Assembly (NCBI RefSeq): GCF_963576615.1
Contig: NC_088718.1
Coordinates: 29,742,377 to 29,806,376 of the forward strand
Length of the DNA: 64,000 bases
Source: Watersipora subatra
Taxonomy: Eukaryota > Bryozoa > Gymnolaemata > Cheilostomatida > Watersiporidae
Direction of reading: 5' to 3'
This document shows, piece by piece, positions 44,732 through 54,599 of the stretch. The translations under genes and the position numbers were made by a program. Numbering within the stretch: the stretch's first letter is position 1; every line of letters begins with the position of its first letter. The notes below the pieces were generated by a model. The model was not told the DNA's origin, searched no databases, and worked only from the letters and a program-made list of their open reading frames with translations.

Positions 44732-45342
44732 TGTGAGATAAGTATATCTCAACGACAATCATGGCTCTAACCTTTTCTACCTAACTATTGCCTCAGCATA
44801 CTGGCATTCTTCCGTTCCCACGTCAAAGCTAAATGAAAATCGCTCCAACTTATATTAATTCTAACAAACTTTATTCTATCTATATATACGAATAACATTA
44901 GATGGTGAAACAATATCCTCTTAGAATTCAAAGCCGGACATTGACGTACACTAAATATACATTTGATGCCAATGTGAGATTTGACATCATAACATGTCAG
45001 CTCTAATAGCGAAACCTGTTTATACAAAAGACATTTATCTTTGCTTGCTTGTTGCCTCTGTCTCTGTGTGTCTGAAACAAAATTAGTGTTGTAATATTAT
45101 TCTGTTTCTTTTTGTATCTTGTGTTTGACTCATGCCAAAATAGTTTAGCTGTGCACTATCATATAAAAGCGAATGCCATCCTTTGTCGGATAGTCAGTTT
45201 TTCTACTTTCTTCACCTGTGTGTGACTTTATAGCAAATAGACTGTGAATTTGAACCTCCTCTCGTACTAGTAAAGCAGCAAATCAATACAACAGTGGGCT
45301 ACTAAGAAAAGCCCCCTTAAGATAGCACCATTGGAATAATGC
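44732..45342 (+). repeat. 3' LTR
   Basis: 611-bp direct repeat of the 5' LTR with scattered substitutions and small indels. Confidence 0.88.
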
Positions 45343-45990
45343 ATATATCATCAATATATATCACCGATAGATATATTTTTGGGTTAAAAAAAGGGGTACT
45401 TTTTATACTTTTGAAACATATTCATTTTACCATTTCGTTTTCACTTTACAACTATTGCTAACAGTCTAAAAATGCTAAAGAATACCTAAAATGATCAAAT
45501 ACTTGCATAGTGGCTGATTAGGCTTACCCAACACAGACAAACAAAGACAGCCAGACCAAGGAGGTGACATTGGCTAGAGCCGCTAGACCAATTAATCAGT
45601 GTTTGAGTTGAGAAAAGTTTTTCAGGTTTAAATTGTATTCCTTCATCCCAGTACTATCTCACTAATCTAATAATCTCATCTCATGTTAAACTGTTATATT
45701 TTATTGCCTTATTGAGAGGCCAGTCTACTGAAAACCTTTTGAACTTCATAATCCATGATTTTGAATTGAACAATCTGACACCCAGAGACAGAATTGTAAG
45801 CACATTACACTGAGATGACAGAACAACTCATCTCATCATTTTCTGTAAAAAATCTTTCAATGAATAGCTTCAAAGGTTTCTGGCTCAGTATAAAATCTAG
45901 AAATATGATGATATAACTCTGTCTTTCAGTATACCTTGCTAGCTTCACAAGTAAACTTCTACACTTTTTCACATTTCACAACTTTCCATA
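45343..45990. other. no gene seen; flank of the LTR element
   Basis: Starts with an AT-rich block containing CACCGATAGATATATTTTTG that resembles the right subterminal sequence of the hAT ending at 52409, so this could be the remains of that hAT's left end. No clear left terminus. Confidence 0.35.
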
Positions 45991-46479
45991 CACCATGCCT
46001 GGCAGAAGACAAGATCATATTTGGGTGGAGTTTGAACGAAGCAGAGCTGGGACAGGCTACAGAGCAACGTTCAAGGATGTGGATTGAGGATGCAAGGTAT
46101 ACCATGCTGTATGAGAGCCCATCTGGAAACATGCAACGGAAGAACTGTTCAAAATAGACAGGAGGACATTGAGAAAGAAAAATATATCACACTCATTGCT
46201 GCCAGAGCTGCCACTAATCAGACACCTGAGGCCACTCCATCTATTTCTCTAGGAGCTAAATCACTCTCAACTACACCTAAAATTGAAAAGTGAAAAACTC
46301 TGGATGACTATGCCACTAAAACAACTGCTGTGAAAGCTAGTGAATTAGACACTCTCATCACCAAAATGGTCTACGCTACCAACTCATCATTTAAAATAGT
46401 TGAGCACCCAGTATTCTTGGAGATGATTGCTGCCTTGAAACCAGGTAAGTTTAGCAAATACTAGAATCTTTCATATATA

Positions 46480-47800
46480 CGAGGTCTGTTAATTAAGTAA
46501 TGAGACAAGTCAGATAGCATTAGAATGGGGAATGCCCCGAGGCCTCCCCTGCTATACTACTATGGTGCAGGTGCTTATCTATCGGCAGTGCAACTGGGAA
46601 AGTCATAGGTGTAACAGATGGGCTCTGAGAGCAGCTTTTTGTAAGGGACATTTGCTACATGCGTTCCAAAAATGAGCGACAGCAGAGTTGAGCAACGCTG
46701 TGCAATTAAGTTTTGTGTCAAACTTCAACACAGTGCAACAGAAACCTACTCAAAGATTCAACAAGCTTATGGAGACACAGCTCTGTCAACAGCACAGGTT
46801 TTTATGTGGTTCAAGGCATTTTCTGAAGGCAGGGACTCTGTCAAAGATGGCACTCGGCCAGGGAGGCTATCATCCGTTCACAATGATGCAAATGTTGAGC
46901 GAATCAGAGAATTAGTTCGTTTAGACCGCCGTTTAACTGTCAGGATGATTGCTGAACAGTTGCAGTTAAATCCTGTGACTGTCCATCAAATTTTAACTGT
47001 TGGTCTGGAAATGAAGAAGATTTCGGCAAAGTTTGTTCCCAAGAATCTGATTTTCGAACAGAAAGAGAAAAGACGAGCCATTTGCTCTGATCTTCTAGAG
47101 AGAATTGACACTGACCCAAATTTTTTTTCCAATGTTGTTACTGGGGATGAATCATGGATTTTTGAGTACGATCCTGAAACAAAACGTCAAAGTCTCGAAT
47201 GGCACACTTCAGCCTCACCTCAACCCAAAAAAGCAAGAATGAGCAAATCAACAGTAAAGACCATGCTCATCTGCTTCTTTGACAGCAAAGGTATCATCCA
47301 TAAAGAGTTTGTACCTGAAGGACAAACTGTCAATGCCCTATTCTACCAAACAGTCCTGGAAAGGTTACGAAAACGAGTTGCTCGTGCAAGGCCAGCCATC
47401 AAGGACAACTGGATGTTGCATCATGACAATGCGCCTTCCCACACCGCACTCTCTGTAAGAGAATTCTTGGCTCAGAAAAGCATACCAGTTGTACCACATC
47501 CTCCATACTCTCCAGATTTAAGTCCCTGTGACTTTTTTCTATTCCCCAAAGTCAAGAAACACCTCAAGGGACAGAATTTTGGTGACTTGAACACCATAAA
47601 GGCAGCTGTGACGGAGCCACTAAAGGCGCTGACGGTTTTTGAGTTCCAGCACTGCTATGAGGAGTGGAAACTCTGATTCATGCAATGTGTGGTTAGCCAA
47701 GGCAACTACTTTGAAGGGGATAGAGTCAAATTGCGAATAAATTGTAAATATTTGGCACTGCAATAAAAGTCTCATTACTTAATTAACAGACCATTTCGCG
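46480..47800 (+). mobile_element. mariner transposon, nearly intact
   Basis: Inverted ends share GGTCTGTTAATTAAGTAATG (left from 46482; right, reversed, ending about 47792), next to TA dinucleotides as expected. The extreme right end differs (ATTTCGCG instead of CGA). It sits in the intron of the decayed hAT gene and contains a long transposase frame, so it is much younger than its host. Confidence 0.85.
46672..47676 (+). CDS. mariner transposase, DD34D, late premature stop
   Basis: 334 codons from ATG 46672 to TGA 47674-47676. Paired N-terminal HTH domain (TETYSKIQQAYGDTALSTAQV, then RLTVRMIAEQLQLNPVTVHQ), linker, and catalytic core: VVTGDESWIF (first D), HHDNAPSHTA (second D), YSPDLSPCDFFLFPKVKKHL (third D, 34 residues after the second). 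The stop follows EEWKL; the same frame stays open beyond it for about 29 codons to TAA 47764-47766 with the conserved GNYFEGD end, so the stop is probably a CGA-to-TGA change. All three catalytic residues are present; the lost tail may impair function. Cuts and pastes at TA dinucleotides. Confidence 0.92.
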   Translation: MSDSRVEQRCAIKFCVKLQHSATETYSKIQQAYGDTALSTAQVFMWFKAFSEGRDSVKDGTRPGRLSSVHNDANVERIRELVRLDRRLTVRMIAEQLQLNPVTVHQILTVGLEMKKISAKFVPKNLIFEQKEKRRAICSDLLERIDTDPNFFSNVVTGDESWIFEYDPETKRQSLEWHTSASPQPKKARMSKSTVKTMLICFFDSKGIIHKEFVPEGQTVNALFYQTVLERLRKRVARARPAIKDNWMLHHDNAPSHTALSVREFLAQKSIPVVPHPPYSPDLSPCDFFLFPKVKKHLKGQNFGDLNTIKAAVTEPLKALTVFEFQHCYEEWKL

Positions 47801-48414
47801 TACATCTATTTACATAGAAATTTTATTAGGCCTACATTTCAGGTATATTTATTTATCACTATTTGTTTGCAGCACTTCATTTCATGTATAGAAAATTACC
47901 TTTTTTGTGGAGCTACATTAATGATATATAGGCCATTACAGTATTAAAATTAAAAGTAATCTATTGCATACTGAGTTTTCCACATTGTTATGCAGTTGCA
48001 AGACGCAGAGGAGAAACATAGGTTAGCTGTGCGAGATGTTTACTCAAAATCGTTTTTCATGACATATATATTATTGTGTACAATGTAAGTTAATTCGAGA
48101 TGAATGTTTACTATAAACCTCTCTGTTATTTATATAAGATTTGCTTCCCTGTCCGTTGTTTCCTAACATAAAAATATTATTGTCATTGGTAAGTAATTTC
48201 GTTATTCTCTTATTTTTGAGGTTACACACCACCAGATCGGCACAGAATTGGCGATGATCATCTTGACAAGGTATGCTCCACTCTGCAAGCGGACTGCAAA
48301 AGCCATCCGGAGAAACAAACTGTCTCCATGACATTAGACGGATGGTCAAATGTTCATAATGAGTCCATTGTGTGTGTGTTAGTGTCACTGATCGAAAAGG
48401 CACGTCCACTCGTG

Positions 48415-51260
48415 TCTATGGAGACTTTAAAAAACAACCACAGCTTTGCTGATGTGGTAAAAAAAATAGTGAGATTACTCAGATTGCTAAAAAGGTTGAA
48501 ACAGGTATTCATAAACAAGCTACTATCATATAAAAGAAGTCTAAGAAATTCAATGCAATAGTTCACAACCTTGATGAGATTAGCTCTAGACCACATAATG
48601 ATGAATTTCATAACATTCTTGCAAACATTTATTTTAATGGCAGAGACCTTAAAGATAGTAGAAGGCTAGGTAAACCAAGTGGTAGCAAACCAAGACCCAT
48701 TAAATTCGAGTTTTTTACTGAATCTGACAGTTTCTGGGAGTTTCTTAGTCGATACAATAGACACAAACAAATCAATACCTCCTTTGCAACATTAGATCTT
48801 ACTCAGGAGGAAAGAGCAAAAGAGTTTGAATTACGTCAAAAAAAGAGGGAGCTTGCTAACACACATGAAGGTGTGAGGCTCCGTGTTAGAAATGGTGTGA
48901 TTCAAAAGTTTGAGAAAGATGCATGGTCAACTGTTACACAATAGGTTTATTGGGTAATAAAATAAAGTTTCTTTTATGGAATGCAAATGGTCTGAGAAAC
49001 AAGAAGAGTCTAAAGCATGACTAAAACATGTTAAAAATTGTAGAAAACTGGTTGAAGCCGACTATAGAGGGTACATAAATAAACACATATGTTTAGTAGT
49101 TACTAAGACGATGCGTACAATGACATTGAACTTAGATCTAGAACACTCCCCCAACTAAGTAATTGATATATAACGATCGACTGTTCAACTTCAACACAGT
49201 ATATTGAATTGCACCTATTGTTTTTATTGTTCAGTAATTACAGCGTTCATTAGTTTCCTATGTCTATGGTATCATATGGGTTATGTTATTAAAATGCATT
49301 GTTAGTTTTGTTGGATATAGAACTCGTGTGTGACATTTCCGGTTGGAAGTCAAGGATAATAAATGTTTTCGCATAAATTGTAAACTCACTAATTCATATA
49401 CATCAGCATAAAACAACATATGCAAAGAACTGATCAATCGCAACACAAAGCCTCTATTTAAGTACATTGAAAATAGACGGAAGATGCACAACACTATTAA
49501 AAGCATTGAGAACAGTGCAGATAACTCACCCTTACAAATCGCAAATACCTTTGCTGTTGCGTTCGCTTCAGTGTTTACTGAGAATAATGGCCAGTTCAGT
49601 CGCTCTCTGCATAAATATAATGTTCAGGTTGCTAATGATTCCATCCAGTTTAATCCACACGGTGTGCATAAAATGCTAACCAAATTAGATGCTAGAAAGG
49701 GTTCAGGGCCTGACGGCGTATCTGCTGCACTGCTCAAATTTTCTGCAGATGGAATATATTAAGCTTTGACCATAATTATGCAACATTCCTATGACACCTC
49801 AACAGTTCCCTTTGACTGGCGAAATGCTTGGGTAGTGCCTATTTTTAAAAATAAAGGTAGTAGAGAGTATCCATTGAATTACTGACCTATTTCTTTGACC
49901 TCAATAATCTCAAAATTAATAGAACACATAATAGCACATGACATTCGTACATATCTAGAGTCCAATAAAATTTGGTCAGAAAGACAGCACGGATTTAGAC
50001 CAAAACACAGCTGCGACTAGCAGCTCCTTATAACAAAATCTGAATTGGTCAACAACTATAACAACAATGAACAAACAGACTTGATAGTGCTGGACTTTTC
50101 AAAGGCGTTCGATGTTGTTCCTTTTGCTAAATTGCTCTACAATTTAAAAATAGTAGGAATTAATGACAAGACTATCCATTGGATAGCAAACTGGCTTTAT
50201 GATAGGCATATGTCTGTGGTTGTTGAGGGTGTTGACTCAGACCCACACCTTGTAACATCAGGAGTTCCTCAGGGTTCTGCGTTGGGGACTCTTCTCTTTC
50301 TTATATACATTAATGACATGCCTAATGTAATCAAATATGCCCAACATAGATTGTTTGCTGACGGCTCATTACTTTATCACAAAATTAAAAGTAAGCAAGA
50401 TCAGTTACATCTTCAAGAATATTTAAAAAAAACCTTCTAGAAATGGTCAAAAGACTGGCGGATGAACTTTAATGTCAGTAAATGTGAGCACTTGTCTATA
50501 GCAAGAACTAATCCTATTGTTGCAGTCTATTCATTAAATGGGAAAGACGTACAACAAGTAACATCAATAAGATACTTGGGTATTAATATAGACCAAAAAC
50601 TAAATAATGATGAACAGGTTCAGTATGTAGCTAAAAAAGCAACCTCTACGTTATATATGTTAATGCGGGCACTAAACAGAGCATCTAGTAGAACAAGGTC
50701 ACAAGCTTTTAAATCTATTTGTAGGCCCATAATAGAATATGCTTCATGCGCATGGTCTCCCTCATCAAGCAAGGTATATTAAAAAATTAGAGAGCATTAA
50801 TAGAAAATCTTTCCGATGGGCATACAAAATCAAATGGAAAGACTCCATTTCATTGAAAATGAAAGTTTTAAACTGGCATACTTTAGAAGACCGAAAATCA
50901 GAAATAGATAGAAATATGCCCAATAGAATTTTTAGTAATAACATAGCCATTGATATAAAGGACCATGTACTACATAGCAAAGTGAGTGGAACTCGAAGAG
51001 GGGTAATTAGAAAAGCAATATCTTGTGATGTGGCCAAATATTGGTACTTTAATCGTATTATGGCATTGATTGGATCTGAGCCCAAAGCCTTGTCAGCAAG
51101 CACAGTCTCAGAGTAAAACTTTGATGACAATATTCTATTTACTATTTATTTGTTGGTTCTCTTGTCGATTTGTAAAATTTGGTCATCTTGTCATGATATC
51201 AATAGCATAACAATAATAACAAGAATATAAATATTTGTAAATAAAACCAAATAAATAAGA
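48415..51260 (+). pseudogene. LINE (Jockey/CR1-like), ORF1 and RT remnants
   Basis: ORF1-like segment 48460-48942: a coiled-coil-prone start, ILANIYFNGRDL, KPRPIKFEFF and a Lys/Glu-rich end. An endonuclease start (LLWNANGLRNK) at about 48977, then a gap with unrelated sequence (49080-49440). RT from 49440: LDARKGSGPDGVSA, WVVPIFKNKG, ERQHGFRPKHSC, LIVLDFSKAFDVVP, SGVPQGSALGTLLFL and RLFADGSLLYH, where FADD has become FADG. Thumb motifs SIRYLGINIDQKLN and ICRPIIEYASCAWSP follow. AT-rich tail with AAATAAA near 51245. Inserted in the coding part of the second hAT gene. Stops and the FADG change make it inactive. Confidence 0.82.
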
Positions 51261-52744
51261 AAAAAACAGCGTTGACATTTACTTTATTCATTTTGTTCTT
51301 ACTCCTTTGATCAAAGATCCTAATTTTAACATCCACAATATAACAATTAACTAAAAAAAATGAACGAGTTGATATCTCTATAATGCACCTACACGGGAGC
51401 GAATGAGATAACCAAATAGACTAGACATTGTAGCGGACTCTATTGACACATTTGGCCATCAGCACACTTCGGACTGCCTGCATGATGTAGCCAAGGAGGC
51501 CATACAAAAGGTTGTGGTAGAGTACGAATGCACAGTCGGATCATTTGTCATTGACAATGCTGCAAACATGGCCAGAATGAGAAAACAGTTGATGGTTGAC
51601 GATACAACCAAGAGTCTGGTGGCATAGGACTCTGAAGCACACATCCTTAACTCGCTAGCCAAGGACTTGGAAGCAACCGGACTATACTCCCACGTAGTAG
51701 CTGTAGCAAAGTACTTCAGAAATAAGCACCTCCCTGCTGCCGGGTACAAAGAGGCAGGTAAAAAGAAACTTCCGATTCCCATTGAAGTTTGCTGGAACTC
51801 TGTGACTGACACAGTGAGTTCATACCTCGACAGCTGCCAGCGCTGATGGCTGTATGTGAGAGCCACAGAGATCACATTAAAAAGGGAATCTCAAACAAGG
51901 TCAATAACATTGGCATTAAAAGAGCTTGCGAAGACTACCTCACAAAACTTGAGCCGATAGCTGCGTCACTGGATAAAATGCAATTTAATAACTGCACCAT
52001 AGCAGATGCAGTTGAAATCTGGCTGAAAATGGATAACCAAATCCTGGATAAACTCACCAATTCCGAGAAGCGTCCCTTTTCAGCAAGGACATTATTACAG
52101 AACAACATTTGCTGGCTTACTCTCTACACACGAAATATAGAAGCGAATTTCTGAACGTTGCTGACAAAAAAAGGCAATGCAACTGTGTAGCCAAGTAGCT
52201 CCTGACTTGCTGCCTCATCTAGTTGAACACATGATGGAGCAACATAACAGAGAATACAGGTATACTGCAGGCTTTATTGACCATCTTTCCCCTGTTCTTT
52301 GGTGGCAGTTGATGCCTTCTCGTTTGTTTCAAAAATATAATAAATATCAATAAACAATATATATTAGCGATACATTTTTAAAAATACCGATATTTTTGCC
52401 AACCCTGTGCATAACATAATTGTTATATCTTGTACATCATGCTGTTACAATGTCATCAAGTGTACCAATTTGTGGTTTATACTGCACTGACTTGGTTTGT
52501 GCATTAGCTAGATGTAGGGCTTTTGTATTGTTTATGATCAGTTGTATTTGCTCCTAGAACTGGTTGCATGTGTCTTCACTGCTCTTCAATAAATGTAATT
52601 AAAGTGAGTCAAATCTAAGTAAAGTGTATAACATGGCGTCGTAGGCGGGATCCGAAAGATCAGAACAACTAAAACTATTAGAAGAATATATAGCAGTAGA
52701 AGAGGTCTACAGAAACTGAAGCTCAAATAGCAGTACAAAGAATT

Positions 52745-53351
52745 ATGGCTAATGGAGGAATGAAAGCTCCCACAAATCTAGACTTTAACAATGCTCAAGA
52801 GTGTTGGAACGATTGGATACAGCGTTTCCAACGATACAGACTTGCTAGAGGACTAGCTGAGCAAAATGTTCAACAACAAATTGATACGCTAATTTATATA
52901 ATGGGAGAAGAGGCAAAGAAGTTATTTACACAGCTAGATGTAGAACAATCAACTGAGCAGCAAGTACAGGAAAATGTGCTCTAATTATACAATAATACTG
53001 TGCAAGCATTTGCAAAGTACTTTAATCCTACAGATAATCAGTTACATTACTCCATTATGCTTAGCACTTGTCATCGGAAGAAGAGACAAAGTAACGGAGA
53101 GTACATCAAAAAAACTATGAAATTGCGAATAAGTGCGGATTTCAAGAGCGAGAGAAAACTCATGCTAAAAATGAGACTGTTGGCAGGAATGCGTGATAAA
53201 AGTTTGGCTTGTGAGCTACAACTTGATGCCACAGTCACCATAGAAACGATCAAAGCGAAGATGTGTACTAAAGAGACTATTTTAAGAAACCAACGCAAAA
53301 AGATGGATGGTGAGAAGTCATTAGCAGCACTTCATCATGAAAGGTCTAGGA
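52745..53351 (+). pseudogene. gag of the second LTR retrotransposon
   Basis: ATG at 52745 (MANGGMKAPTNLDF) with WNDWIQRFQRYRLARGL and LIYIMGEEAKKLF, typical of Gypsy gag; stop TAA at 52982. It resumes in another frame at 53000 (FAKYFNPTDN, MRLLAGMRDKSLACELQLD) until the hAT-type insertion at 53352. No zinc knuckle was found downstream. Confidence 0.75.
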
Positions 53352-54262
53352 CAGGGGTCTGCAACCTTTTCCACTCAAAGAGCCATTTGGACCGGTTTTC
53401 CGCATGAAAGAGCCCGGTGAGAGCCACAAACCCCCTTTGATATTTTAAATTAAAAAATACATAAATACTACATGTAACATTTTTGTTTAGCTTCTAATGC
53501 TATTATACCATGTTTACAACATAAAACAAAAAGGTGTAGCATGTATAATGAGTTCTTTGCGTATATTATTGTTCTTTGCAAAATTGCTTTTGCAAAGAAC
53601 AATAAAATAATAATAACTTAAAAAAAATTGCAACTTCATGTTTAATTCAGTCCTTCTTTTAACAAAACGCTGAGCTTAAATTCTAACTGCGGATTCTAAT
53701 GAAATGTAATCCATGCAGCAATTTTTGCTGAAATTAGCCTTACGCATCAGTTCTGAAATGGCCTTTTGTCTCTCATCTCCCTCTGGATATTTTTTAGCAA
53801 AGGCTGCGTGTTTATTCTGAAAGCGTCTTGCGGCATTTGACTTTTTGTTCGCAAGTTTCTCATTACACATTAAGCAAACTGGTGAAACAGTCTCATCAGC
53901 AGTGAAAGCAAACGAATCAGCCCACGCAGGATTAAATGTTCTATTTTCCTTTGTCACTTTTTTTCCTTAGTATTCGCTATAGTTTGCCTACCTGGGGTCG
54001 AAAAAATCAGCGTCGTGCCGGCTAGTGAGATTTTTGCGATTTTACTGGCGCATAAATAATGATACATAACAAGCAACAATGTTTGATTTATCACCATAAT
54101 TACAATTTTTAAAATTATGTTACAAAATCTAGTGATAAAACTTCTATATTTTGATGAATTAGGCAGCATTGGTAAGAAAAGGAAAAAATCTAAAGTCAGA
54201 GGGAGCCGCGAGAAAATGAAAGAGCCGCATGCGGCTACGGAGCCGCAGGTTGCTGACCCCTG
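53352..54262. mobile_element. hAT-type transposon nested in gag
   Basis: 911 bp flanked by the perfect 8-bp duplication GTCTAGGA (53344-53351 and 54263-54270). Inverted ends CAGGGGTCTGCAACCT and, reversed, CAGGGGTCAGCAACCT; both subterminal regions contain AAAGAGCC and the right one repeated AGCCGCA words that can fold. On the minus strand, 53676-53957 encodes a start of a hAT transposase with a finger (PVCLMCNEKLANKKSNAARRF). The rest of the transposase is deleted, so it is non-autonomous. Confidence 0.93.
53676..53957 (-). pseudogene. N-terminal fragment of a hAT transposase
   Basis: A 93-codon frame on minus with FNPAWADSFAFTADETVSP, C-x2-C (CLMC) and downstream H (FQNKHAAF), like the N-terminal zinc finger of GTF2IRD2/ZBED-type hAT proteins. 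Ends at TAA 53676-53678 with no catalytic domain. The element is only 911 bp, so this is an internal-deletion remnant. Confidence 0.7.
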
Positions 54263-54599
54263 GTCTAGGAAGACCCAGACTGCCCTAAAATCCCAGGGTA
54301 GTAGCGTCAGCAAAGGTGAGAGAGGGATGGTACGAAGGAGAAGACAAATCCAAAAGGCCATCAGGCAAGGAAGGTAATCACAAAACTAATGACAATTTCA
54401 TAAAAGACTAGATTCTGTGGAGGCAGTCACGCTATCAGATGTCCAGCTTACAACAATTTAATCACTTCGCTGAAAGGTGTATATCTAAGTCTAAGTTGCA
54501 TGATCTTGAATGTAATGAGACTCAAAAGTGATGAATTTTTTAATCTTGATACTCTTTCTGTGCATAATGCTGAAATGTGTGGTAATCAGTAGCTAGTAG

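Larger units (their letters stand above)
35146..45342 (+). mobile_element. Gypsy-class LTR retrotransposon with env-like gene between gag and pol
   Basis: About 10.2 kb including a 2.46-kb nested hAT. 5' LTR 35146-35757 and 3' LTR 44732-45342 (both TGTGAGATAAG...GGAATAATGC) differ at only scattered positions, so insertion is fairly young relative to other elements here. Flanks ATAT on both sides (35142-35145, 45343-45346), or GCATAT if the LTR is taken to end two bases earlier. Primer site and polypurine tract are in place. Gene order read from the sequence: gag, env-like, protease, 22-residue repeat array, RT, RNase H. No integrase is visible between RNase H and the 3' LTR. Most genes carry stops, so it is not autonomous. 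Confidence 0.85.
45994..52409 (+). pseudogene. second hAT transposase gene, interrupted by a mariner and a LINE
   Basis: ATG at 45994 (MPGRRQDHIWVEFERS) opens a BED-finger-like start that shifts frame (QGIPCCMRAHLETC); exon 1 continues to LEMIAALKPG and donor CCAG|GTAAGT at 46444. The intron (46445-48220) holds the mariner. Exon 2 starts at 48221 after TTTTTGAG with YTPPDRHRIGDD and the catalytic VSMTLDGWSNVHNES, then is broken by the LINE near 48415. It resumes about 51425: IDTFGHQH, SFVIDNAANMARMRK (second Asp), LNSLAKDLEATG, VVAVAKYFRNKHLPAAG, IADAVEIWLKM. It decays before the dimerisation region. The right end of the transposon, ..TTTTTGCCAACCCTG, is at 52409. Multiple stops. Confidence 0.82.

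Noticed and set aside
53676..54361. Overlapping open frames on both strands at 53954-54377
   Set aside because: They fall in the terminal part of the 911-bp hAT-type element and in its low-complexity subterminal repeats; only the finger-bearing frame 53676-53957 shows a domain.
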